This document shows positions 35,476 through 43,709 of a stretch of 46,420 nt of DNA, in pieces. A program made the translations under genes and the position numbers. The notes beneath the pieces were generated by a model. The model ran no database searches, was not told where the DNA came from, and saw nothing but the letters and a program-made list of their open reading frames with translations. Positions within the stretch are counted from its first letter, which is position 1. Every line of letters begins with the position of its first letter. Source of the stretch: Oxalobacteraceae bacterium (GTDB taxonomy: Bacteria > Pseudomonadota > Gammaproteobacteria > Burkholderiales > Burkholderiaceae_D); the NCBI GenBank assembly GCA_027490725.1, contig JAIXXN010000062.1, forward strand, positions 67,007 through 113,426, given 5' to 3'.

Positions 35476-37989
35476 ATGCAATCAGCCCGATACCGCCCCC
35501 CCGCCATCGACACGTCGCTTCGTCTCAGCAGCCTCGCCGCCGCGCTGGCCGCCATCTGGTGCAGTGTGCCAGCGTGGGCCGATGAGGCCGATGCGTCGGC
35601 CCCCATGCAGACTGTGCAGGTCATCGGCACCACGCCCCTGTCCGGCGCCATGCTGGCACGCGAACAAGTCCCCGCGCATGTCCAGCATCTCGATAGTGCC
35701 GACCTCGCAGCACCGGCCAGCGCCAGCCTCAGCGATGCTATGCATCGCCGACTGGGTAGCGTCACCATCAACGAGGTGCAGGGCAATCCCTTCCAGCCGG
35801 ACGTCAGCTTCCGCGGTTTCACCGCATCGCCACTGCTGGGCACGCCACAAGGTCTGTCCGTTTACCTCGACGGTGTGCGCCTGAACCAGCCCTTTGGAGA
35901 CGTAGTGAGCTGGGATCTGATTCCCCTCGCCGCGATAGCCAGCATGGACTTGCTGCCAGGCTCCAATCCGCTGTTCGGTCTGAACACACTCGGTGGGGCA
36001 CTGGTGTTGCGCAGCAAAGATGGCCGCAGCGATGCCGGCAGCGCCGTACAACTTCAGACGGGCCGCTACGGTCACCGGGAACTGTCTTTCGAACATGGCG
36101 GACACAACGACGCAGGCTGGCACTGGTTCGCCACCGGCAATGGTTACAAGGAAGATGGCTGGCGCGACGCGTCGCCCAGCCGGGTGGGTCAATTGTTCGG
36201 TAAGCTGGGCTGGGCGAATCGCCAGACTGAAGTGTCGCTCAGCAGCTCCTACGCGACATCCAGGCTCACCGGCAACGGCTTGCAGGAGCAACGTCTGCTG
36301 CAGCACGATTACGCCAGCATTTACACACGGCCGGATAACACCCACAACCATAGCTTGCTGCTGAATCTGGCGGCCAGCCATCGCGTCAGCGAACAACTCC
36401 AGCTGACCGGCAATGCCTATTACCGGCGGCTGCGCACCGACACGCTGAACGGTGACATGAATGACGATGCGCTCGATCAGTCGGTCTATCAGCCCAGTGC
36501 AGCGGAGCAGGCAGCGCTGGCCGCTGCCGGTTACCAAGGCTATCCCACCAAGGGTGCGAGTGCCGCGAATACCCCCTTCCCCTACTGGCGTTGCCTCGCC
36601 AATGTGCTGCTGAGCGATGAACCTGCGGAGAAATGCAATGGCCTGCTCAACCGCAGCGCCAGCCAGCAGCACAATGCCGGCATCAGCGCGCAGGCGACCC
36701 TGAACGGCAACTGGGCCGGCATGCCGCAGCAATTCACGGCCGGCATCGCCTATGACCGCAGCCACACGGAATTCCGTCAGTCGGCACAGTTCGGGTATCT
36801 GAATCCTGACCGCAGCATCACGCCGGTCGACTTCTATGCCGACGGCAGCGAGATCGATGACAGCGGTGCCCCGGTCGACGCGCGGGTCAATCTGAGTGGA
36901 CGCAGCCAGACAGCCAGCCTGTACGCCAGCCAGACCATCAGCCCCAGCCCGACACTCCATCTGACCCTGTCCGGCCGCTACCACCGCAGCAGTGTGCACA
37001 ACCGCGACCATCTCACGCCGGGCGGCGGCGCCGGTTCACTCGATGGCGATCATCATTACCACCGCCTGAATCCCTCGCTGGGCGCCAGCTGGGACGTGGC
37101 ACCCGCCACCAATCTGTATGCCAGCGTCAGCGAAAGCAGCCGCACCCCGACCGCGATCGAACTCGGTTGCGCCGATCCGGCCAATCCGTGCAAACTGCCG
37201 AACGCCATGGCCGGCGATCCGCCGCTGCAGCAAGTCGTCACGCGTACCTGGGAAGCAGGCCTGCGGGGCAGCGTGGCGCAGCACATCCGCTGGAATGCCA
37301 GCCTGTTCAGTGCCAGCAATCGCAACGACATCCTGTTCGTGGCCGACGATAGCGCGGGCTATGGCTACTTCCGCAATATCGGCCAGACTCGCCGTCAAGG
37401 GCTGGAACTGGGGCTGAACCATCAAGGCAGCCGGCTCGACTGGTCGGCCAGCTATACCTATCTGGATGCCACCTTCCGCAGTAGCGAAGTGCTGGGCGGC
37501 GCAGCCAACAGCAGCGCCGATGCGAACGGCAACATCACCATCCATGCCGGCGACCGCATCCCACTGATCGCGCGCCACAATGTGAAGGCCAGTGCCGAGT
37601 GGCACGTGACGCCAGCGTGGTCAGTTGAGGCGGGCGTGCGGGCCATTTCTTCCAGCAACGCACGGGGCAACGAGAATGGCCAGCATCAGCCCGATGGTGT
37701 GTACTTTCTGGGCAGCGGCCGCAGCGCCGGCTACGCGCTGTTCGACCTGTCGACGCGCTATGCGGCCGGCTCGCGCTGGCAACTGTTCGCCCGCATCAGC
37801 AATCTGTTCGACCGGCGCTACGCGACTGCCTCACAGCTCAACGCAACAGGTCTAACGGCGAGCGGCAATTTCATCGCCCGACCGTTCTCGGCCTCGGGTG
37901 ACAATCAGAGCGTCGTGTCATCAACTTTCTACGGCCCCGGCGCACCGCGCACGCTGGTGGCTGGCCTGCGCTACAGCTTCGGTCGCTGA
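35476..37989 (+). CDS. TonB-dependent outer-membrane receptor
   Basis: 837 residues. Signal peptide ending VPAWA (about 36), putative TonB box MQTVQVIG near 45-52, plug domain (about 60-185, with GNPFQPDVSFRGF and the YLDGVRLNQPFGD motif) and a 22-strand barrel to the C-terminal LRYSFGR. Two cysteine pairs (around 376/390 and 560/568) lie in likely extracellular loops. AGGAGA before the ATG. Substrate not identifiable; the divergent two-component system suggests ligand-controlled expression. Energised by a TonB-ExbBD system such as the one at 12566-15126. Confidence 0.93.
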   Translation: MQSARYRPPAIDTSLRLSSLAAALAAIWCSVPAWADEADASAPMQTVQVIGTTPLSGAMLAREQVPAHVQHLDSADLAAPASASLSDAMHRRLGSVTINEVQGNPFQPDVSFRGFTASPLLGTPQGLSVYLDGVRLNQPFGDVVSWDLIPLAAIASMDLLPGSNPLFGLNTLGGALVLRSKDGRSDAGSAVQLQTGRYGHRELSFEHGGHNDAGWHWFATGNGYKEDGWRDASPSRVGQLFGKLGWANRQTEVSLSSSYATSRLTGNGLQEQRLLQHDYASIYTRPDNTHNHSLLLNLAASHRVSEQLQLTGNAYYRRLRTDTLNGDMNDDALDQSVYQPSAAEQAALAAAGYQGYPTKGASAANTPFPYWRCLANVLLSDEPAEKCNGLLNRSASQQHNAGISAQATLNGNWAGMPQQFTAGIAYDRSHTEFRQSAQFGYLNPDRSITPVDFYADGSEIDDSGAPVDARVNLSGRSQTASLYASQTISPSPTLHLTLSGRYHRSSVHNRDHLTPGGGAGSLDGDHHYHRLNPSLGASWDVAPATNLYASVSESSRTPTAIELGCADPANPCKLPNAMAGDPPLQQVVTRTWEAGLRGSVAQHIRWNASLFSASNRNDILFVADDSAGYGYFRNIGQTRRQGLELGLNHQGSRLDWSASYTYLDATFRSSEVLGGAANSSADANGNITIHAGDRIPLIARHNVKASAEWHVTPAWSVEAGVRAISSSNARGNENGQHQPDGVYFLGSGRSAGYALFDLSTRYAAGSRWQLFARISNLFDRRYATASQLNATGLTASGNFIARPFSASGDNQSVVSSTFYGPGAPRTLVAGLRYSFGR

Positions 37990-38014
37990 GACGCACACTG
38001 TTGCCGCAAATAGA

Positions 38015-38043
38015 GAAGCCGACGATTGATGAGCGTCGGCTTC
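38015..38043. terminator. Hairpin after the TonB-dependent receptor gene
   Basis: GAAGCCGACG / CGTCGGCTTC form a perfect 10-bp stem with a 9-base loop, 26 bases after the stop. No T-run. Its right arm overlaps a degenerate inverted copy of the GGCCG-type repeat that fills the region to the right. Confidence 0.45.
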
Positions 38044-38136
38044 CGCCCCAAAGCCGCCTGTCGAGTTTCCCCCAAAGCGGACATTTTGGCCATCGCTCAG
38101 ACTCAGCCATTTTTCACAAAAAAATCTAGCGACGTT

Positions 38137-38745
38137 TTAGGAATTGGCAACTGGGGCGGACAGCGCAATCTTGCCGGTTAAGTCGCCGCCAAGCATAAAT
38201 AATTTATCGCTAATTGACCCTGTGTAACCCAAGTCTCGGCTACGCGCCACATAAAATTCTGCTTGACTCTGATTTCCAAGTGCGCCCGATACCAAAGCCA
38301 AGCCCAAAAATGCAGTTGGACAAAGTGGATCAATTTGAGTTGCTTGTAGGTACGCGGAAAACGCTGCATCTAAATTTCCTTCATGCCGATAAGCACTTGC
38401 AATACACATATGTCCCAAGACTTCAGGCTCACTCGTGTATACCTCAATCGCAAATTTGCAAAGTAGACGCTTCCATGGTTGGGCCTTAAGCTCAGCAACA
38501 AATTGCCGCGCGACTTGCGCTCCTTCGACATAATTACCGCGTCTAATCATGCGTCTTGAACTAAAAACCTTTCTCAACGCAAATGAAGAAATGTTGAAAA
38601 GGACGACAATTGTTAAAACCAACAAAATCCTTAGGGTAGGATGTAATTCAAATTTTCCATTTTTTCCAAAGAAAAATTCAAAAGTGCCGATTACTGTAAT
38701 AATGACGCAGACGGAGAGCAATTTTCGAAGGGTAGTACGAGTCAT
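38137..38745 (-). CDS. Membrane protein with TPR-like region
   Basis: 202 residues. Two hydrophobic helices (about 9-26, LSVCVIITVIGTFEF; about 38-55) then a soluble helical part with a TPR-like stretch (HEGNLDAAFSAYLQATQIDP and LGLALVSGALGNQSQAEFYV). ATG 38745 chosen; an earlier in-frame ATG at 38808 lies inside the MITE-like element and would encode its terminal repeat. First gene of the AT-rich all-minus-strand region. Function unknown. Confidence 0.7.
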   Translation of the reverse strand: MTRTTLRKLLSVCVIITVIGTFEFFFGKNGKFELHPTLRILLVLTIVVLFNISSFALRKVFSSRRMIRRGNYVEGAQVARQFVAELKAQPWKRLLCKFAIEVYTSEPEVLGHMCIASAYRHEGNLDAAFSAYLQATQIDPLCPTAFLGLALVSGALGNQSQAEFYVARSRDLGYTGSISDKLFMLGGDLTGKIALSAPVANS

Positions 38746-38771
38746 AAACTTTGCTTTCAATTCTTGCACGG

Positions 38772-38786
38772 AGGGGCTGCTCCTGG
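38772..38786 (-). repeat. GGCCG-type repeat, left half, interrupted by a MITE-like element
   Basis: GGGGCTGCTCCTGG matches the left half of the repeat; the right half (GGCCGAGCACGG) resumes at 38915 after the MITE-like element. Lies just before the gene that starts at 38745. Confidence 0.5.
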
Positions 38787-38918
38787 ACGAGGCTGTGTAA
38801 AAACGCACAAAAGCGAAATTTTCATGGGTAGGGTGACTATTCCCCGTATCGAAAAAAATTGCGTAGCGGCCGTTCTGAGAGGTGGATTTTTCTCGCGCTA
38901 TTTTACACAGCCTCGGCC
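38785..38918. mobile_element. MITE-like element, about 134 bp
   Basis: Terminal inverted repeats CGAGGCTGTGTAAAA at 38788-38802 and TTTTACACAGCCTCG at 38901-38915 match over 15 bases, and over 18 with one mismatch (GGMCGAGG...). The interior has no coding capacity. Ends resemble those of DDE insertion sequences, so it is probably a non-autonomous derivative. It appears inserted within a copy of the GGCCG repeat; no clear target duplication. Confidence 0.75.
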
Positions 38919-38926
38919 GAGCACGG

Positions 38927-39211
38927 TCAAAGCGTGGACTTTCCCATAATCCTGTCTATCAAGTACGGCACTGCCAGCAGGGTAACGAACACAGGGCCAT
39001 AAGATGCATAAATAATAATCGGCACTGAAGTCCACAGCAGTGGCCGACGATTCTGATGTTTCAAAATTATTATTACTGAAAAGAAAAACCAAACAAACCA
39101 GCAAACCAGCGCGATGCCGACGTAACGTCCTCCTTGGTGCCAGAAAAGTAGCGACGTGGCCGCCCCCGATGCCCAAATTGCTGCCGCGACCAGTCTAGGG
39201 TCTTCTAGCAT
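38927..39211 (-). CDS. Small integral membrane protein
   Basis: 94 residues with three hydrophobic segments (about 7-24, 30-50 and 62-85) and a positively charged loop KHQNRRP between helices two and three, consistent with positive-inside topology. No known family recognised. The C-terminus reaches close to the MITE-like element. Function unknown. Confidence 0.6.
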   Translation of the reverse strand: MLEDPRLVAAAIWASGAATSLLFWHQGGRYVGIALVCWFVWFFFSVIIILKHQNRRPLLWTSVPIIIYASYGPVFVTLLAVPYLIDRIMGKSTL

Positions 39212-39247
39212 TCTCTGCCTCGTTCATAATCAAATTTGGTAACCAGG

Positions 39248-39275
39248 AGTGGCTGCTCCTCAGCCGGTTGCTGTC
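39248..39275 (-). repeat. GGCCG-type dispersed repeat (divergent copy)
   Basis: AGTGGCTGCTCCTCAGCCGG followed by TTGCTGTC, one base longer than consensus before AGCCG. Lies between the truncated S41 gene and the small membrane protein gene. An overlapping inverted copy (GTCCGCAAAGGGGCG on the minus strand, 39275-39289) is also visible. Confidence 0.45.
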
Positions 39276-39299
39276 GCCCCTTTGCGGACCTTCGTTATT

Positions 39300-40433
39300 C
39301 TAATCCGCTTGAATTAATTTTATTGCTGCCTCCAGCACTTCATCTTGTTGCTTAGAAAGCCCGGCGATTGTTGGCATCACTTCGATGTCAGGGACAATTC
39401 CTATACGTTGCGTTGGCCTTTTGTCAGGATAAAAAACACCGATGCCACTAATCACCGTTTTCAAACCTCCAGGCAACGTTAATGCAGAAATATTGCCATC
39501 GGCACCTGCGGTTGTGCTTCCAACTACAATTGCGCGCGGGCTCGCACGTAATGCCATCGCGGTATATTCCGATTGGCTTTGAGACATTTCATCAACCAGA
39601 ATTATTACTTTTCCCTTGTAGCCTGCGCCTCGCGGAGAAATTGTTATCTCTGGCCCCCACTTAAAGGCTCCCGGATTAGTAATGTCAGCTAACGTCACTC
39701 GCGCAAAACTGGTTGGTTTGTCCACCAGATACGAACCCAGTACGAAAGGCATAAAATCTGACGGATAATTACGAATATCAATTATCAAACCTCTTGTCTT
39801 TGACGCTCGTTCCATATAGGAAGGAACATCTGCCCGATTGATGGAAGACAGTTTGATATATGCGATGTCCTCTGTAATTGACTGAAATGTTTCGCCAGCC
39901 TTGTCATGCCGCACCTGAATTTGAGGCCCACTTCGAGGAGTACGGACGAGTGTAATTTCTTTGTCGCTGTCACCGTGTCTGATAGAAATTAATGCCTCCC
40001 CACATTTTCCGTTGGTTAAATTCGCTGCAATATCGCGCAACCGAGTCGCCTCGTTTGATGCAGCATAGTACGGACGTAAACTTGCAACTAGTTGGGTAAT
40101 TGGTACGCCATCGATGGCTTCAAGCACATCACCCGGATTGATTCCACTCGTATTTGCCGTTTCAGAGTCCACGTAGCGATTTACAACAGCATTACCTTTC
40201 ACAAATCGCACCTGTAAAGGAAGCGCACAGTGCCCTACTGGAGGCCGGACACTGAGAGAACTCCATAGGTTGCTGTGCGTGTCATTTGCACGTGCGATTA
40301 CCTTCATCATTTCGAGTTCGTAAGCAGAGCGGCTCTTAGCAAATATCAGTGGACTTAAAGACTCGCGTAAAACGCTGTTCCAATCCTCGCCAATTTGGTC
40401 TCGATAAGGTGACCAATACGGTAATCCTCCCAT
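39300..40433 (-). pseudogene. S41 family peptidase, 5' end lost at an IS3 junction
   Basis: 377 codons remain. A PDZ-like stretch (GINPGDVLEAIDGVPI) precedes the S41 catalytic region with the likely nucleophile in DEMSQSQSEYTAMAL and GSTTAGADGN. The frame begins at 40433 only 12 bases from the IS end with no ribosome-binding site, while the first residues (YWSPYRDQIGEDW) match the interior of related proteins, so the signal peptide and N-terminal domain are missing. The sequence beyond the IS does not continue the gene, so a deletion accompanied or followed the insertion. It may be silent. Confidence 0.75.
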
Positions 40434-40458
40434 TTTTAATGCGGGCTATGAGTAGAGA

Positions 40459-41286
40459 CTATGCGGCGAGTGCTAGTTTTTGCTTCGGGGTGATGCCGCC
40501 ATTGGCCATGTTGGGCCGGTCGTGATTGTAAGTCCATAACCAACGGGTGGCAAAATTTTGGATTTCCTCGAGGGAGTCGAACAAGTGGTGTGCCAGCCAA
40601 TCGTAACGGACGGTGCGGTTATAGCGCTCAATGTAGGCATTCTGTTGCGGCTGCCCTGGTTGGATAAATTCGATGTGAATCCCGCGCTTCTCAGCCCATG
40701 CCTGAGTGACACCACTGATGTATTCCGGCCCATTGTCACAACGAATCATCAATGGCTGGCCGCGCCATTCGATGATCTGGTCAAGCGACCGAATGACCCG
40801 TTCGGACGGCAGCGAAAAATCCACGTCGATACCCAAGCCCTCACGATTGAAATCGTCGATCACGTTGAACAGCCGGATGCTGCGCCCGTCGCTCAACTGG
40901 TCGTGCATGAAGTCCATCGACCAGACTTGATTGATCGCTGTTGGCACCGCCAAGGGCTACGGCCGCTCGCGCACGAGGCGTTTGCGCGGCTTGATCCGCA
41001 GGTTCAGTTCGAGGGCACGGTAGATCCTGTAGACGCGCTTATGATTCCATTGAAAGCCCTTCACGTTACGCAAATACAGGAAGCAAAGGCCGAAGCCCCA
41101 ATTGCGCTGATTGTTGGTCAAACGAACCAGCCAGTCCGCGATGACATCGTTCTCGGCATTGAGTTTGGCCTGATAACGAAAGCAGGTCTGACTGATGCCG
41201 AACGCCAGACAAGCCAAACAGATTGTCGCGCGCCCTTGATCAACGACCCAGCGCGCCATCTCTCGGCGTTGAGATGGCGCTACCAC
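40459..41286 (-). pseudogene. IS3-family transposase OrfB with internal amber stop
   Basis: DDE transposase: WSMDFMHDQLSDGRSIRLFN (first Asp), IRCDNGPEY (second Asp) and a glutamate in YIERYNRTVRYDW. The reading frame is broken by TAG at 40957-40959, between RLVRERP and LAVPTAINQ, where relatives read through (a sense codon). Everything else is intact in frame. The element therefore needs suppression or help from an intact copy to move. Confidence 0.88.
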
Positions 41287-41546
41287 TTTTTTGCAAGTGC
41301 CTCGGCAACAATCTCAGCCTTCAGGCGCTCTTCGGCATACATTTTTTTTAGGCGCTTGTTCTCTTCTTCAAGCTCCTTCATGCGAGCCATCAGTGAGGCG
41401 TCCATGCCGCCAAACTTGGCCCGCCACTTATAGAACGTGGCAGTGCTCATACCATGCTCGCGGCACAGTTCGGGGATCGGTGAACCTGCCTCGGCTTGTT
41501 TGAGGATGGCGATAATTTGGCTGTCGGTGTAACGGGAAGGCTTCAT
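41280..41546 (-). CDS. IS3-family transposase OrfA
   Basis: 88-residue helix-turn-helix and leucine-zipper protein: TDSQIIAILKQAEAGSPIPE and ELCREHGMSTATFYKWRAKF, then a coiled coil rich in E/K. The A6G heptamer at 41286-41292 near its end is the standard -1 frameshift site that yields the OrfAB fusion. Related to the IS407-like group by its sequence style. Confidence 0.92.
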   Translation of the reverse strand: MKPSRYTDSQIIAILKQAEAGSPIPELCREHGMSTATFYKWRAKFGGMDASLMARMKELEEENKRLKKMYAEERLKAEIVAEALAKKW

Positions 41547-41610
41547 GAGGAACTTTCAAAAATCATACTAAGAAAATTCTACTCATAGTTCCGATTATTT
41601 GCAGGGGGGA

Positions 41611-41940
41611 TTACCGAACCAGCATAAAAGCACAGAGCAAACTAATAACCCCTGCCGCCGCACCAATCCAGCTGACATCCCCTTCGATAAGCACTAGGCC
41701 TAGCCCGAGTGATGAGACACAACCGGACACGAAGTATGCACGCATCGAAAAATATCCGAGCTTTCCCACCAGTATGGGAACGATAGCAAGGACGGCAGCA
41801 ACTAACATGACATAGAACGGCAGCGCCACTATAGATATGAGCAGGCCATACTGGGTTTCGCTGCTACCCAAGGCAGCGATGCACCAGCCAGGTATCAACG
41901 AAAATAAGGCGGCCAAAACGGTTGCTGGTTCTCGTCGCAT
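41611..41940 (-). CDS. Small four-helix membrane protein
   Basis: 109 residues, almost entirely hydrophobic, about four helices, with few charges (MRREPAT start, VGKLGY loop, LIEGDVSW loop). No family recognised. The stop lies 22 bases from the IS right end. It is the first gene to the right of the IS and belongs to the repeat-spaced run. Confidence 0.6.
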   Translation of the reverse strand: MRREPATVLAALFSLIPGWCIAALGSSETQYGLLISIVALPFYVMLVAAVLAIVPILVGKLGYFSMRAYFVSGCVSSLGLGLVLIEGDVSWIGAAAGVISLLCAFMLVR

Positions 41941-41970
41941 TTCAGTAGATTCTTACTCGTATATTTCATT

Positions 41971-42000
41971 GAAGGTCGGCTCTTGGCCGAACGCAGCCAG
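41971..42000 (-). repeat. GGCCG-type dispersed repeat
   Basis: GAAGGTCGGCTCTTGGCCGA then ACGCAGCCAG. GTC-to-GGCCG spacing is 10. Lies 31 bases before the start of the 109-residue membrane protein gene and about 100 bases after the preceding stop, with a type-2 repeat between. Confidence 0.7.
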
Positions 42001-42038
42001 AACTTAAGGCAATATCATAGTGCCTCAACGTCGCAAAA

Positions 42039-42069
42039 AGCTCTCTAATTGTCACGCACCCGAATCGCT
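42039..42069 (-). repeat. Type-2 dispersed repeat (CTCTCTAATTGTCACG), copy 1
   Basis: AGCTCTCTAATTGTCACG followed by CACCCGAATCGCT. Shares 16 contiguous bases (TCTAATTGTCACG core plus flanks, one mismatch) with the copy at 45759. A shared ACTTAAGG box lies 31 bases to the left. Confidence 0.65.
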
Positions 42070-42102
42070 CAGAGCGGAAATTGGTATCACCGGCAAAACA
42101 AA

Positions 42103-42438
42103 CTACTTTTTATGATTTGCGATGATTTTTGATATCTGAATGACCGAAAAAGTAGCCATTAAAGGCATGATAAATTCCACAACCATAATCATGCTTTGGT
42201 TCTGCAGATAAGGTACGTCAGCAAGAGCCCAATTCACGGCAATCACGCCAGCAATGCAGGCGGCAAATCCGATTGCACAAAACGGCTTCGCCTCTTTTCG
42301 TAGAAATAAGAATGCGATGCAAAGTGCTACTGAGATTATCTCGGCATAAATCGAGGTTAAGACGTCTTCCCCGTGCGCGTGGGCTGCACGGCTAACCAAC
42401 GAAAGCACAACCAAATATATCCAACGACTCTGTCTCAA
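42103..42438 (-). CDS. Small membrane protein with N-terminal signal-like segment
   Basis: 111 residues if begun at TTG 42438, where GGAG lies five bases upstream; an open frame to TTG 42468 has no ribosome-binding site. Starts LRQSRWIYLVVLSLVSRAAHA (first residue Met), a plausible signal peptide, then HGEDV and three more hydrophobic helices. His-rich AHAHGED could bind metal, which is speculation. Function unknown. Confidence 0.55.
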   Translation of the reverse strand: MRQSRWIYLVVLSLVSRAAHAHGEDVLTSIYAEIISVALCIAFLFLRKEAKPFCAIGFAACIAGVIAVNWALADVPYLQNQSMIMVVEFIMPLMATFSVIQISKIIANHKK

Positions 42439-42472
42439 AAGAACTCCAATACGCAAAGCGAGGGGCAATCCA

Positions 42473-42497
42473 GCGTCTGTAAGCGGCCGCTACCGGC
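42473..42497 (-). repeat. GGCCG-type dispersed repeat
   Basis: GCGTCTGTAAGCGGCCGCTA then CCGGC; GTC-to-GGCCG spacing is 10. It ends on the base next to the stop codon of the DUF2199 gene (TTA at 42498). Confidence 0.6.
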
Positions 42498-42992
42498 TTA
42501 GTGCATCATCTGGGCGTAAAGCTCTGCGACCCGCTCGACCGTGATGCCCATTCTTTGTTCAATTGCAAGTGGATGGTCAGTAGATTGCAGCTCGATGAAT
42601 GGTCGAATGCCGTCGTCCCGTAGATGAACATTGGTCTTCAAGCTAATTGTGTCCGGGTAAGGCTTTATCCAGGCGTTAAGCCAACCAAAAAAAGGGCCGA
42701 TATGTGAACGTTTCTCCGACTCATTGTACTTTACCCATTGGAGGTAATTGGCCTGGCTGAGCGACACCCAAACACCCCAACTGAACGGTTCAACTTCACC
42801 AATAACGGGAATTTCTAAACATCCCCGAACGAAGAAAAACTCCTCGTCAATTACGCAGTCGTCAGTTCCCAGATGGCACCGATTCTCTCGCTCCTCGGTC
42901 GGTACTTCATAGTAGCTAAGCGGAGCGTGCGCACCAAAGCTAGGCATACCTTCATGAACTTCGCCACAGGAGGTACATTTAAAAGAGAACAT
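42498..42992 (-). CDS. DUF2199 domain-containing protein
   Basis: 164 residues. The start, FSFKCTSCGEVHEGMPSFG, has the CxxCGxxHxGxPxF zinc-binding-like signature of DUF2199, and the body contains FSWGVWVSLS and a conserved-looking C-terminal helix. Cytosolic; no signal peptide. DUF2199 proteins are widespread, often in accessory regions, and their role is unknown; an immunity or stress role is possible but not shown. Confidence 0.85.
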   Translation of the reverse strand: MFSFKCTSCGEVHEGMPSFGAHAPLSYYEVPTEERENRCHLGTDDCVIDEEFFFVRGCLEIPVIGEVEPFSWGVWVSLSQANYLQWVKYNESEKRSHIGPFFGWLNAWIKPYPDTISLKTNVHLRDDGIRPFIELQSTDHPLAIEQRMGITVERVAELYAQMMH

Positions 42993-43036
42993 TATTATTC
43001 AAATTCCTCACAAAACAATGGCGCTTGAGAACATGA

Positions 43037-43062
43037 GCGTCGCTAGTGGCCGTGAGCAGCTA
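43037..43062 (-). repeat. GGCCG-type dispersed repeat
   Basis: GCGTCGCTAGTGGCCGTGAG then CAGCTA. GTC-to-GGCCG spacing is 9. Overlaps the stop codon of the 51-residue gene (CTA at 43060-43062). Confidence 0.65.
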
Positions 43063-43215
43063 ACGGTCGCCACCTTCACACGAAGAGGTCTTACTATTCC
43101 AACGGCCGCCGTTATCCAAGCATCGGTCAATCGAAATTTGAGGCCAGACCAACAGCGAAAATCCAATGGCAGACAACGCTGCGATGAGCAAGAAAAGCAG
43201 CCGTAACACTTTCAT
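43060..43215 (-). CDS. 51-residue membrane or secreted microprotein
   Basis: MKVLRLLFLLIAALSAIGFS-type N-terminal helix, then DRCLDNGGRWNSKTSSCEGG, a two-cysteine module (C-x13-C) seen in many small unknown proteins with a CLDxGGxW pattern. GGGAA lies upstream of the ATG. The start and stop are each flanked by a dispersed repeat, as for its neighbours. Likely membrane-anchored with its Cys module in the periplasm. Confidence 0.7.
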   Translation of the reverse strand: MKVLRLLFLLIAALSAIGFSLLVWPQISIDRCLDNGGRWNSKTSSCEGGDR

Positions 43216-43228
43216 ATTAAATTCCCAC

Positions 43229-43257
43229 GTCCGTCTGCTTGTGGCCGATATTGCACA
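43229..43257 (-). repeat. GGCCG-type dispersed repeat
   Basis: GTCCGTCTGCTTGTGGCCGA then TATTGCACA. Spacing GTC-to-GGCCG is 10. Lies 13 bases before the start of the 51-residue gene and about 20 bases after the LprI-like gene stop. Confidence 0.7.
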
Positions 43258-43277
43258 GTCGATTTTCTTTAATGACG

Positions 43278-43688
43278 CTATTGTCCGATACCATCATTCA
43301 AAATTTGCTGAAGCTGTCTCGTTCTGTCTTTGGTCAACTCCGTCTTACGAGCCAAGTATGACATTGGATACATACTCCCCCAGCACCGACGGACATCATT
43401 TTCCGCACATGAGAAGCGAGCATCGAGGTCAGCATCACGAAATACCAGCCAGGCATTTTGAGCTACACGAAGCTTCCTAACAAAGAGTGGCTCGTCGGCC
43501 ATCTTCTTCAGAATCATCTGATACGTCTTATTTAGCTCTACATCTGCTCGTTCAAAGTCAGCGCTGGCGCAAGCATTCAACTCCAACTGATTCCCTGCCG
43601 TATTGCATTTAGGAGCGGCATCAGCCCAGACGCTTGCACCAAGAATTGCCATTAATACGAACAAAAATATCTTCCTCAAGTTCTTCAT
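43278..43688 (-). CDS. LprI/DUF1311 family secreted protein
   Basis: 136 residues with signal peptide (MKNLRKIFLFVLMAILGAS, cleavage near VWA-DAAPK). The mature part has NQLELNACASADFERADVEL and LNKTYQMILKK, then RVAQNAWLVFRDADLDARFS and CWGSMYPMSYLARKTELTKD, the DUF1311 pattern with conserved cysteines and tryptophan. LprI is reported as a lysozyme inhibitor in Mycobacterium; for this protein that is inference. Start at 43688 chosen because the longer frame runs through a dispersed repeat. Confidence 0.88.
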   Translation of the reverse strand: MKNLRKIFLFVLMAILGASVWADAAPKCNTAGNQLELNACASADFERADVELNKTYQMILKKMADEPLFVRKLRVAQNAWLVFRDADLDARFSCAENDVRRCWGSMYPMSYLARKTELTKDRTRQLQQILNDGIGQ

Positions 43689-43709
43689 TATTTTTTTGTG
43701 TTCAACCTT

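Larger units (their letters stand above)
40446..41588 (-). mobile_element. IS3-family insertion sequence (1143 bp)
   Basis: Imperfect outer ends but an exact 11-bp terminal inverted repeat CTATGAGTAGA (40446-40456) / TCTACTCATAG (41578-41588). Contains orfA, an A6G slippery site and orfB with a DDE integrase domain. No matching target duplication flanks it, suggesting an adjacent deletion or recombination between copies. Confidence 0.9.

Noticed and set aside
40434..41610. Target-site duplication of the IS3 element
   Set aside because: Bases flanking CTATGAGTAGA and TCTACTCATAG (GGG versus TTC, or CTA versus TAG if the ends begin at TG) do not match.
43018..43206. 62-codon plus-strand open frame
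   Set aside because: Reads through a dispersed repeat and is antisense to the better-supported 51-residue gene.
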